Shown piece after piece: positions 1 to 10,356 of a DNA stretch of 64,000 bases. Below the pieces are notes generated by a model. It was not told the DNA's origin. It did not search any database and saw nothing but the letters and a program-made list of their open reading frames with translations. This DNA comes from Halocafeteria seosinensis (Eukaryota; Sar; Bigyra; Bicosoecida), in assembly GCA_001687465.1 (NCBI GenBank), contig LVLI01000336.1, positions 62,001-126,000 of the forward strand. Reading direction: 5' to 3'. The position numbers were made by a program, and so were the translations under genes. Numbering within the stretch: position 1 is the stretch's first letter; every line of letters begins with the position of its first letter.

Positions 1-876
1 TTTAACGTCAGCAATGTACTTGTTCTCTGGAAACGGTAAAAATGTATAAATCAATCATGCTGTTCTGATGACGACACTGTGCACATAGGAAGACGAACCT
101 GTGAGAAGTAAATTTTCTGGTTTTAGATCGCGATGAACGATGCCTCTACTGTGTAAATATGCAAGTCCTGAGGCAACTTGCTGAAAGATTGCACGAGCGT
201 GGGCTTCAGGGAATCTTGTGCGGTTGACAAGCTGGCAGAAAATTTCCCCTCCACGCATACTGCGTTTAAAGAGCAAATGATAGTTTCTTCACAATAAAAT
301 GACATACTTCTAGTGTCGTTACTTACAGTTCTAACACGAACGATACACTCTTCGAAGTCTTATAAGTCCCAAAGTAACTGACGACATGGGGATGAGATTT
401 AATGTGCTCCATCACATTATTTTCCCGATTAATCGAAGTCGCCTTAGCTTTAAACCTGGGAACATCCATTAACACATGATAGAAAAGGGGAAAGAGAAAC
501 GTTGCATACAAGACAAGAAGCACTTACCTCGAAATGTCCTTGACAGCAACTTCTTTACCCGTCCGTTTCTCACGACCCATATATACGGTGGCGAATGAGC
601 CACTGCAGTCCAGAACAAGGTTGCAAACTAAACATTGGCTCCCAGACCCAAATCCTCGAACTTACTCTCCTAGATGGCAGAGGATGTCATAATCCCTCTC
701 GACGCCCTTCTTTGTGCACTGTATGAACAAGTCCGCAACGCAGCTGATGTTCAACCAGGAGTGGCGCCGTGTTATTGCATCCTACTTACAGGGATATGCT
801 GGACAGGTTCTTCGTCCGTATAATGCGAAACACGATTGACGTCATTTCCGATTAGAGTGGAGGCCTTGCAACCCAT
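1..876 (-). CDS. CAMK-like Ser/Thr protein kinase, N-terminal part (C-terminus off the left edge)
   Basis: Six phase-consistent exons on the minus strand: 876-790, 718-666, 602-528, 455-327, 259-99 and 26-1 (continuing beyond the window). They give about 177 residues. The kinase N-lobe has the glycine loop [12 protein letters not shown], the VAVKDISR lysine and an alpha-C glutamate in REN. The C-lobe has GGEIF, the catalytic loop HRDLKPEN, and then ENKYIADVK just before the expected DFG, which lies outside. The GGEIF plus HRDLKPEN arrangement is typical of calcium/calmodulin-type kinases. The first in-frame ATG after an upstream stop gives MGCKAS, a classic myristoylation motif (Gly2, Ser6) with Cys3 as a possible palmitoylation site. 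Membrane attachment is therefore likely, by inference. The substrate is unknown. An upstream non-coding exon cannot be excluded. Confidence 0.85.
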
Positions 877-1330
877 TGTTAAGGGATATTGGCCGTCCAA
901 AGAATTGCTAGCGACCTGTCCCTTCCGGCTTTCGATTCCTCGCAGTCTATTCACTAACCACAGCTTCTTCCCCGGAAGTTCCGCATCATGGGCTTTCTAA
1001 CTTATTATATCTCGGTATGAGGACGTTTCATACGATTATGGGGGCTCGTTTGGAGGGTATCAAAGAGCGTAAAAAACGAGAGGCAGTCCAGGCATAACCG
1101 TCGTCGGTCAGAACAGCGTCGCTCAAAAACGTGGTTGTCCACCTTCCTTGATAGTAGATAGGCTCTCGAATTACCGTAATTTACTTATTGCGCTTCATGC
1201 ACTATCAACTCTGTCAAACAAAATGAACATGACGATAAAGCGCTGGTCGCAGTGACCGTCGCAAGCTAGGTTTCACCAACTGTTTCATCCGGTAATTCGC
1301 CGGCTCTTTCATGCAGCAACAACTCCGGAA

Positions 1331-1359
1331 TTGACTCATTTAGTCAAGGAATGAGTCAA
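1331..1359. repeat. Perfect 10-bp inverted repeat with paired TGACTCA cores
   Basis: TTGACTCATT at 1331-1340 and its exact reverse complement AATGAGTCAA at 1350-1359 are separated by 9 bases. Each arm contains TGACTCA, the core bound by AP-1/GCN4-type bZIP factors in other eukaryotes. It sits about 450 bp upstream of the kinase start. A regulatory role is inference. Confidence 0.5.
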
Positions 1360-2220
1360 AGTAAGATGTACGGACGTTGCGCAAGAAGATATCCCTTGGA
1401 GCGTGGAGATCACCGGCAAAAGCTCGCTCTACTTTCAATTACAGGGCGCAGACATTGATAATTGGATGTGGGTAGTTTGCGTCACCATTGTTCTCTTGGT
1501 TCGGGAAGTTGGGACATGGCAACCAGTACATTACAAAAATCCCATGTGAGATTAACGAGCAAGCTGAACAGTCTGCCATAGGGTCGATACGTGCAGGCAT
1601 CTTTAGTCAGACTTCGCTCCTGGCTTCACTTCTTCACTACGCCGACTACCCGGTAATCGTTTCCATATGCATCTCGGCCCTTCAACGGTTCAAAAACAGC
1701 ACATGGAGTGAATTATTACGCCTATCAATCTTTGGTTGAAAACTACAGATTCTTGTCTACTTCTCATGCAAATCGAATTGCTACGTATCCACCGGCCCAA
1801 TGTGCAATTTCCCATAGCATGGCCTGGGAGTCTTTTTTAAGTCGCATGGCGACATGGTAAAGTTCGTGTGGAGGGGTTTCGAGACTTTTCGAGGCTAGAG
1901 GCTCTTCATTAGCTCCTTAACTACATGATACAGCCTGCATCGGATTGCAGGGCAACCTGACAGACTGGGGGCAGTTGCCGGTCGGTATCTTCCTCCTGCT
2001 ACACTCGCTCTTCCCACGGTTAACTGCGCCTACACAGACAATGCCTGCTGCCTGCAGCAGTACCTAATCGCAGTCGTCTCAGCTTGTGCTATTGAGTAAC
2101 CAGCACTTAAGCGGTCTCGGCTCCCGAAACCGGCAGGTTTGACCACAATCGCAAACTTTGTACTTGAAAGTCTTAGCATAGCGTGATATGAACAGTACAA
2201 GTACAGTAGGTATATTTGGT

Positions 2221-2236
2221 ATATATATATATATAT
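2221..2236. repeat. (AT)8 microsatellite
   Basis: A run of alternating A and T in the intergenic region upstream of the FkbM gene. Confidence 0.9.
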
Positions 2237-2921
2237 TATATGACGCCTTGAGAGATTGTACTTGGCTCGTGCTGTTTGCTCAGACAGCTCAGAGCCTCAG
2301 CTGCTCTTAACACGGGCGCATACCGCTCCTCGTTAAGAGGATGCGGTCAACTTCCCGGCCGGTGGGCTATCTGTCACATTTGTGTGTGTGTGTCAGCTGC
2401 TCAGCCAAAGTTCCTGGCGACTGGCCCAAATCCCGTAGTGTCTCGCCACTCTCTCGTGAGAAAACGTGGAGCTCCCTCCTATGCTGTGGGCCTAAGGAAG
2501 AGATCTCCATCGCTATTGTGGTTAGAGTTTCTCGTTATATGTACAGTAGTTGCACTTCAGTTGTTTTGAAACGTGCTCTACTGACGCAAATATTCACCCA
2601 CACTACGGGTATCCAAATATGCTTTGCGTAATGCCACTATTATCCCTGGTTCGTACCCAATTCTATGGGCTTCCAGAACTTCCGTTCAACGAGTCGGCCA
2701 AGATATGATTGCCCGACGGCGTTGGTCATCAAAGAAGTCGCATCGGAGCGCGGGCCTTGTTTATTGTGTTATTCTGTTTTGTATTGTTGCTCCACGTTTA
2801 AGTAATCATACGTACTCCATCGCTAGTTTACAAAGTAGTTGTGCATACTCCGTCCACTCAAAGGGGGTGGTATCGCGATTTCCGTGGCAGCGATGATTGT
2901 GTTGCTTCACTAAGCTCTCCG

Positions 2922-4254
2922 ATGGTTTTACTGGCCCTTTTTGCGGTTGCAGAGGCTACCGACGATTTACCCATTAAGCCTGTGGCACAGACGATGCTAT
3001 TTTCGCTGTCCGTAGGTGCTATTTTGGCGGTGTTGGTGCTCATTATCGCGCATTGTCTGTACCGGAGCTGCCCCAAGGATGGGCAGCCGTATTTACTGCC
3101 AAATGGCATGTTTGTGCGTTCCCTGTCCCACCTGGAGACTGCCTTCTTGTATGACGAAATTTTTGTCAAAAATACCTACGGAAAATGTAAGTGAACTTTG
3201 ATGGATTTCTGACGAGGAAGGATTCGTCATAGTGAGGCTGTTCCCGCAGGTGGAATCACTTTAAAACGCGGGGACACAATTGTGGACGCTGGAGCTAATA
3301 TTGGCATGTTTTCAATGTGGGCAATCCGGAAATGCGGAGGTGCAGCAAACATACATGCATTTGAACCTATCCCGACTACGTACGAGGTATTGGAATCGAA
3401 TGCGAAGAATTATGGACACGGAAGAATTCACACGTAAGATCCTCGGTGTTACAACTGAACCAATCTAGCTGGCCTTCCACGAAATATTGTCTTAATCGCC
3501 ATATGCAGATATAATCACGGTCTAAACGACAAAGAAGAAGACGTGGTATTTGAGCACCATCCGAACATTTCAATCTGGTCTACTAGCAGCGCAGAGCTGG
3601 CTGTTGGCCGAATCGACAGGGTCACCAAGGAGCTCGTGACGTCGCTGTATCACAATAAACCCTTTCTGCGCTTCATTCCGCTTTGGGTCACTATGAAACT
3701 AATGCAATATATTATGCAATACTACTCGAAGATTCAAAAGGTACCTTGCAAGCTGAAGAAATTGGGAGACGTAATTGAAGAACAGTCTATCGAACGAATC
3801 GATCTGTTGAAAGTAAGTCACAACGTATCGCAGTCCCTCTCTCCCCTGATTTTAGTTTGGCTGCTTGTTCTGAATAGGCTGACGTAGAAGGCGCCGAATT
3901 CGCTGTCTTAAAGGGCGTCTATGACCATCAATGGCCCATCGTTCAACAGGTGCGTGCTATGTAACTCGAATATTTCTCCGTTACCAGGGTTTCTTAAACA
4001 AGGACCTGCAGGTAGCGCTAGAGTTGGAAAGCCACAAAGATGTTCACGCCGTCAGAGACTTCCTACGCTCCAAAGGCTTCCACGTTTATTGGACCAATAC
4101 CCCCAGCTTGTCGGGGAACGAACCATCGGAACTGTCAACGCTATACGCCCGCCGAGAGCTATGCACAGAGTTGTCTCCAGATGAGGGGGGTTACTTAATG
4201 GTCGATAATGTATCCGAGAACGAAACAGATGAAGAATCAAAAAAGCAACAGTAG
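2922..4254 (+). CDS. FkbM-family SAM-dependent methyltransferase with N-terminal membrane segment
   Basis: Five phase-consistent exons (2922-3186, 3250-3433, 3509-3812, 3878-3949, 3988-4254) encode 363 residues. Residues about 25-47 form a hydrophobic helix (VGAILAVLVLIIAHCLY), preceded by a short hydrophobic start that might be a signal peptide. The methyltransferase fold follows, with SAM motif I DAGANIGMFS and the FkbM-typical IDLLKADVEGAEFAVLKG near residue 255. FkbM enzymes O-methylate sugars or related small groups. With the N-terminal anchor it is probably a type II protein of the secretory pathway (inference). The first ATG after the preceding in-frame stop was chosen as start. The acidic tail DEESKKQQ looks disordered. 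The exact substrate cannot be read from the sequence. Confidence 0.85.
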
Positions 4255-4422
4255 TTGCAGAAGCAGGCGTGAGTTTCTAACCCGTATAACCGCGTTCCAC
4301 CTCTCCAACTATACCGTGCCTGCTTCGTCAAAATAAACAAGTCTAGTAAGAATACCAATAGCAATTCTAGTACGACACAACGCTTTTGAACACCACCAAT
4401 TTTCCTTGCTGACAAACCGGTA

Positions 4423-5932
4423 TCAAACGGGAAGAACGTGGCCCTTGTCAACGGACTTTGATTTGAAAAAGATCCTAAGAAGCCAGGAACCCACAGAGGG
4501 TACATCCGTTCCGGATTTGCTCAACGAATGCAGATATATTCCCAGAGAAACAAGTAGAATCCCTATGATATGCCTTATAATAATGAGCTTGGGAAACAGG
4601 ATGTAGGACATGGCAATAGAGCCGGCCTTTCGCATAGACGTAGCGAACACAGTCTGTGCGGCACCAAAATGCTTAATCATAGCCAAAACAAACCACACTC
4701 CGGCGTAATTCGCAATTCCATATATTCCAAGAGATATAGCTAATCCTGGGGTCGCAGCTGCTTGCCTGCAGTTGGGGAGATGTTACTGAACGCACGAGGC
4801 TAGTATCGCGGGGATCTCTTTCGATCCGTACCTGAGACTATCAAACGCTGTCGCGCCTTGGAATACTACCATGAGGAACACATTCGTGCCTACGCTGAAT
4901 AGAGCCGGCCATGCACTTGCTTCCAGGAACGAACATCCGAATCGTTTGAAAACAAATTCTTGATAGTTGCCTGCAGCTTTGAATGACAAACTCAGGAAAT
5001 ACGAAATCAGACGCAAAAGATTACATACCGATGAATGCGTCAGCAAAAAGAGCTAAACTTATAATCAAGACCCCTAGTGGATGAAAATTTGGGGAAGTTT
5101 CAGCATCAGCGAGAACGAAGATTGTTAATCCAACAGAGAGTAGTACCGCGGCAGCATATTGGAGCTGTGGGTACCGTTGTTTATACAATGCAGTTCCAAT
5201 TATCATCTGCAGAATCCAAGAAGGAGAATAAAAACCCAATAAAATGAGAATAAGTCCTCGCTTAGATGCTTACGACGGGAATGATTTTGCTGCTCTTGAA
5301 GATTACTTGAGTAACATAATTGAGATAGAGTAAAGCCCAATTCGAAAACTCTGCGGGGTCAAGGGCAGCAGAATCCCCCATACCAGTAATCATGCAATGT
5401 AGCGAGCTTAAATATCGTGCAACACTCACGTATTGTCAGTAAGCTAAGAATGCCGACAACAGCATGCTGACGTAGTGGTGCTTTGTTTTCTTTAAATCCT
5501 CCTTGCAAGAATCCAATGACTGCTATGGAAAACGGTATTGACGTTCCCAGGATAAGCGTATTCCTGAAGCCGAATTCTTCGACAATATATTGCTGAGCCA
5601 CTCCGGCACTTCCATGACACACCATAACCCCCAACCAACATAAAACAGCTTGCCTGTGTACCATGGCACCCCCAAATCAAATTGACCCAGAAACAGCTAT
5701 GCAGCGTTACCAACAAAAGCACTCACATCCATGGCGGGAATCGTCCAAAATCGATTCCAAACAAAATAAACGGTGTTTCTTTCTGCTCATCCCCATTCAA
5801 AGCTCTCTGTTCTGCATGATTGGCGCTAACATGTCCATTACTGTCGTGATGCGCCGATGAAGATACGCTTTCAGGTTCATACAGCTCCTGCTGCACCTGC
5901 TCCTGTTTGTGTATATGACGCTTTCGGTCCAT
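4423..5932 (-). CDS. SLC35B-type nucleotide-sulfate (PAPS) transporter-like protein
   Basis: Six exons (5932-5727, 5653-5430, 5350-5274, 5206-5029, 4970-4832, 4765-4423) splice in phase to 388 residues. The first 60 or so residues are hydrophilic and Gln/Glu-rich. About ten membrane helices follow. Family hallmarks are the run QVIFKSSKIIPVMI across an exon junction, VLADAETSPNFHPLG, and ADAFIGNYQE at the next junction; these resemble human SLC35B2/SLC35B3, which import PAPS into the Golgi for sulfation. A UDP-sugar carrier of the same superfamily is the main alternative. It is convergent with the FkbM gene, with 168 bp between stops. An upstream promoter lies within 5933-6514. Confidence 0.85.
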
Positions 5933-6514
5933 GACAAATATTCCCCTACTGAATGGACAAATTTTCTACCTAAAACACTACCAAATCGCCTTTATAACAG
6001 TGGACTAACTCAGCAAGACCCCGTGCAACTTCACAAAGTACCATGAACTATCTGCTACCAGCTGTGGACTACAGAGAAGTGGCCTAGCAAAAGCTGTGTG
6101 ATAAAAAGAGAATGTTGTCAGATTTTCTCTTGTTCTTTGCTTGGATAGCCGACTCTAAGTTGTACTTGCTTATCGAGCTTTCAATAATTCTCGTCGGAGA
6201 AACGACATGTAGTTTTGAGTAAAGTGCCATGCTGGTTTGCTAGTACAGGAAGGACCCAGACGAGACTCTTCGTATGCTGCGTCAGCATAGCGCATTTGCT
6301 GTACGGGCATGCATCAGCCGATTAATCGAGTGCCCACATGACTATCCCAGAGTCTGGACAAGGCACGATTCCAAAAATTGTTGACGAGGTCAAAGAACCG
6401 CGACAACGTGCCAAAGTCGCTTCCCAAAGAGCGACGAACCTGTCGTTCTGTATAACAAAGTTTAATCATCTTTTCAGAATTCCACCACGAAGAGGCGGCT
6501 TCGCGTGTCGAAGT
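5933..6514. other. Intergenic, 5' flank of the SLC35B-like gene
   Basis: No supported ORF, RNA or repeat is visible. It should contain the SLC35B-like promoter and the 3' end of the tentative gene at 6515-7392. Confidence 0.5.
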
Positions 6515-7392
6515 TCATTTAGGTTCATCGGTCGTGGTTAGCCATTTGTCGATTCTCTCCAAGATGACGGACGCAATATTCCCTGAGCTCTGCTCACTTA
6601 GACCATCATTCACTATAGCCCTTGCTTTTGAACATAATACCAAGATAAACAGCCCATCCCCAAGCGATCTCATATACGGCACGCGTCGAAAAACAATTAA
6701 TTGCGAAGCTCCACGGCCAAGGCTCTGAGCAACTACTTTAGTACTATCCATCTGCGAAGTAATCGTACAATACTTTTCAGTGGCAAGATAAAGCGCCGTA
6801 TTCCCTTCCTCTTTCTCGCTCCCTTCTAGTACTTCTTGGGTTCGGTTGTTGCCAGAAATGTCTACGTTTTTGCGTACCAACCATCGCTCTAGAACTTCCT
6901 CATTTGATGCTCCCACATCAGTCCGATCAGAAACTTCGTTGGCATCACTATACTTATGCCGATGCAGGGAATCCGAAAGATTGGATACCAAGCTTCCACA
7001 GTCACTATTCACCACCTGATCGGCGCTTTTGAGAATGTTGACCCACCTCCTCAACTGGTTCTTCGGGTAGTCCTCCTGAACGTAGAATGCAATAGCTCCG
7101 TCTCATCTGTCTACAAGTTGGCAATATACGCGTACTATATCACATACCTCATGCTCCCATATGCAGCCAAATGTCGCAGTTTTGCAGCCTCTTCCATCCA
7201 CCACTGCCGCCCCTTGGACACATGCCTCACCTGCGATCATATCACAATTCAAACGCATATGATGCCGTCTACCTCTTGCCAGTGCCCTTGCTCTTTGTTT
7301 GGGGTTAACTACACCTCATACACACCTGTACGCTTAAGAGAGACCATCTGTAAAGCTTGCCATAACGAGTTCCACGCTGGGGATCCCTCCAT
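6515..7392 (-). CDS. Tentative orphan protein
   Basis: A three-exon model (7392-7326, 7230-7148, 7075-6515) keeps phase throughout and gives 236 residues. It opens MEGSPAWNSLWQAL and ends WLTTTDEPK. The last exon alone is a 187-codon open stretch of mixed, protein-like composition, containing GNTALYLATEK, which faintly resembles one ankyrin repeat. No other similarity was recognised. The middle exon is also open in a second frame (reading KGRQWWMEEAAKLRHLAAYG), which would give a different C-terminus ending near 7013. Either model could be wrong, and non-coding remains possible. Confidence 0.35.
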
Positions 7393-7840
7393 CTCCCCTT
7401 TTACCGTTCGCTTTCCATTCTCAGACGCACTCGGACAAATATACAGATAGACTGATAGAAAATAGTCAATACGCCATTGGGGCAGTATATTGCCTGTAAA
7501 GTCCAATAATGCGCTGTTAGCACCAACTTCACAAATCTTGTGATGTTGTCTCTATAATGACATTCTATCAGCACCATACGGCCTGAGAGTTGATAGAAGA
7601 GTGTTTTGACGAAGCATGTGAAGCTTTACTGGAGGAATGGAACGCAAGAAATAGGAAGAGAGCCAAAGCGGAACTTTGCTTCCTCCGTCGCAAACCTGCG
7701 TTTTATTTGGTTAGCGTGTGCGTGTCGGCTACAATTGTTTGTACTAAGCGAACGTTTTGGTTTATACAGCCGTACGCTTGACTTGGGAAAAATGCGAAAA
7801 CTTCTGCTAGTGTATATGGTGCATGGTATACCGCTAAACA
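7393..7840. other. Intergenic, 5' flank of the TPR gene
   Basis: Short open frames here lack ATG starts or splice signals. I see no supported feature. Confidence 0.4.
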
Positions 7841-10356
7841 ATGCAAACGGAGTACGTAGAGGATGCATTGATCGCTTTCCACGAAGCAGTAGAGCAATTC
7901 CAAAAAGGCAAAGTTCAAGACTCTATCCCGTGGTGGAATCGGGCAATACAGCTGGACCCGCAGTATGCTGATGCGTATCATAACAAAGGGATTGCTCTTT
8001 GTAACCTGGGTCGATACCAAGAGGCTTTGGAAGCCTCTGATAGAGCCCTTGAGATTAATCCACTAAACGCGGATGGGTATTTTATGAAAGGAAACTGCCT
8101 TGGGGAGATGGATCGACATCCAGACGCCTTAGAATGTTACAACAAAGCCATACAAATCGATCCGCAGTGTGCGGATGCGTATCTTAATAGAGGAACGTCC
8201 CTTGCCAGACTTGGTCGAAATCACGAGGCCTTGGAAAGCTATGACAACGCCCTAGAGATTTATCCACAGAATGCTGACGTGTATTTCAACAAAGGTAACT
8301 GCCTTCGTCATATCGGCAGACATCTAGAGACCTTGGAATGCTATGACAAAGCCATCGAGATAGACCCACAAAAGCATGTTGTATACCGCAACAAAGCAAT
8401 TTGCCTCGGTAACCTGGATCGAAATCAAGAGGCGTTAATATGCTATGACAAAGTCCTACAAATTAATCCCCAGGCTGCTGAGCTCAGTGAGGTGTATTCT
8501 GGTAGAGGAAACTGCCTTCGTGAGAGTGGCAGGTATCAAAGGCTTTGGAGTCTTACGACCAAGCCCTACAAGTCAATCCGCAGTGTGCGGATGCGTATCT
8601 TAACAGAGGGACATCCCTTGCGAGAGTTGATCGAAACCAAGAAGCCTTAGAATGTTATGATAAATCCCTAGAGAGTAGTCCACTAAATCCGGATTTGCAT
8701 TTCAATAGAGGGAACTGCCTTCGTCATATCGGTAGACATCTAGAGGCCTTGGAAAGCTATGGCAAAGCCATCGAGATCGATCCACGAAAGTATTTTGTGT
8801 ATCATAACAAAGCGCTTTGCCTCGGTGACCTTGGTCGACATCAAGAGGCTTTGGAATGCTTTGACAAAGCCTTAGAGATTAATACACAGGCTGCCGAAGT
8901 GCATTTTGGCAAAGGAGACAGCCTCCGACAGATTGATCGGCATCTTGACGCCCTGGACTGTTACGACAAAACCCTACAAATCAATCCGCAGGATGCTGAG
9001 GCATATCTTAACAAAGGGACTTCCCTTGCAAACCTTGGTCGAGATCAAGAGTCCTTTGCATTCTATGACAAAGTCCTAGAAATTAATCCACAGGCTGCTG
9101 AGGCTAATTTTGGCAAAGGGAACTGCCTTTGTCAGATCGATAGACATTTAGAGGCCTTAGAATACTATGACAAGGCGATTGACATTAATCCCGCAATGCA
9201 CTTGGCGTACCATAACAAAGCGATTTGCCTCGCGAATCTCCGTCGACACCATGAAGCCTTGGAATGCTATGACAAAGCCCTAGAGATTTGTCCCCGAAAT
9301 TCAGACGGGTACTTTAACAAAGGGAACTGTCTTGTTCAGGTTGATCGCCACCTAGAGGCGTTAGAATATTATTACAGGGCCCTACAAATCAATCCGCAGT
9401 ATTCTGAGGCGTATCTTAACAAAATGACCTGCTTTGCTACACTTGGTCGAAATCAAGAGGCGTTGGAATGTTGTGATAGAGCCCTAGAAATTGATCCACT
9501 AAATCCGGATGGACATCAGAACAAAGGGGCTTTCCTATCGATGTTTGGTCGATATCAGGAGGCCTTAGGATGTTACGATCAAGCGCTACGAAATAATCCA
9601 CAGGATCCTGTGTTGTATTATGTCAAAGCGCTCTCCCTCAATAGCCTTGGTCGAAACGAGGAAGCCATAGAAACCTACGACAAAGCCGTGGAGATCAATC
9701 CACAGGGTACTGATATGTATAATAACAAAGGTGTTTCCCTTCACATCCTTGGTCGCTACCAGGAGGCCTTGCAATGCTTTAAGAACACCCTACACATCGA
9801 TCCTGATGATCACATTGCGTATTATAACATGGGAGAGTCCCTTCATAGCCTGGGTCGACCCAAGGAGGCCTTAGAATGTTATGCCAAGGCCTTGCAGTTT
9901 AAGACGGAACAACCGTTTTATTGGATAAGCAAAGCAGTTGCCCTAATCAGCCTCGGCCGAAGACAGCAAGCAGCCGATGCATTCCAAGAAGCGTACCAGT
10001 TGGTTGACGAAGGCAACTTCGGAACAGATGAAGATGAGGACCACATTAATGAAATACTTAAACATGACGGGAGAAGACTCTTAGAGAAAGCGTCTAAGTT
10101 GGCGAAAAGGGAAAATCTTTCTCCGCATGAATGCAAAGAAGCCAGCGACATTCTCCACAATGTTGGTGAAGTATTTCGTAAACTTTCGGATTTTGCCAAA
10201 TCGGAGGATGATGGGGACGCAATTGCATCAATTATTCGCCAGATAAATGCTCTTGACGGAAACAATAGAGAGGCAACGGTCGGAACATCCCAGACTGAAC
10301 ATGGTGGTGATAGTAGATCAAGAACATCCCGAGCTTCTGACCAGACGTCGGATTGA
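7841..10356 (+). pseudogene. Tandem TPR-repeat protein gene interrupted by a one-base deletion
   Basis: ATG at 7841 opens a chain of about 20 consecutive 34-residue tetratricopeptide repeats of the form NKGxCLxxLGRHxEALECYDKALEINPQ, each coded by a near-identical 102-bp unit. After the repeats comes a charged, probably helical tail of about 115 residues ending SRASDQTSD. At about 8538-8541 the repeat consensus CAAGAGGCTTTGG reads CAAAGGCTTTGG, so one base is missing. Frame 1 then runs out at 8650 and the repeats resume in the next frame without any lost repeat residues. Restoring the count would give about 838 residues. One repeat just upstream also carries a 3-residue insertion (LSE). There are no introns, unlike the neighbours. 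TPR superhelices bind proteins; no partner is evident. A sequencing error, a recent pseudogene, or a truncated 269-residue product are all possible. Confidence 0.75.
7925..9960 (+). repeat. Tandem 102-bp units coding TPR motifs
   Basis: About 20 direct copies of a 102-bp unit, most sharing the core GAGGCCTTGGAATG(C/T)TATGAC. DNA identity between units stays high, suggesting recent expansion or gene conversion. Confidence 0.8.

Larger units (their letters stand above)
877..2921. other. 2-kb divergent intergenic region
   Basis: The region lies between the kinase start and the FkbM gene start. No ORF with an ATG start, splice support or recognisable domain was found on either strand. It holds a 10-bp inverted repeat with two TGACTCA cores (1331-1359), an (AT)8 run (2221-2236) and a short (TG)n run near 2382-2393. 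Both flanking promoters must lie here. Confidence 0.6.

Noticed and set aside
1488-1739. 83-codon ORF in the first intergenic region
   Set aside because: It begins at TTG, not ATG, and has no nearby splice acceptor or recognisable motif.
7925-9960. Regularly spaced direct repeats considered as a CRISPR array or satellite
   Set aside because: Units are 102 bp, fully coding and translate to TPR motifs, with no spacer-repeat structure.
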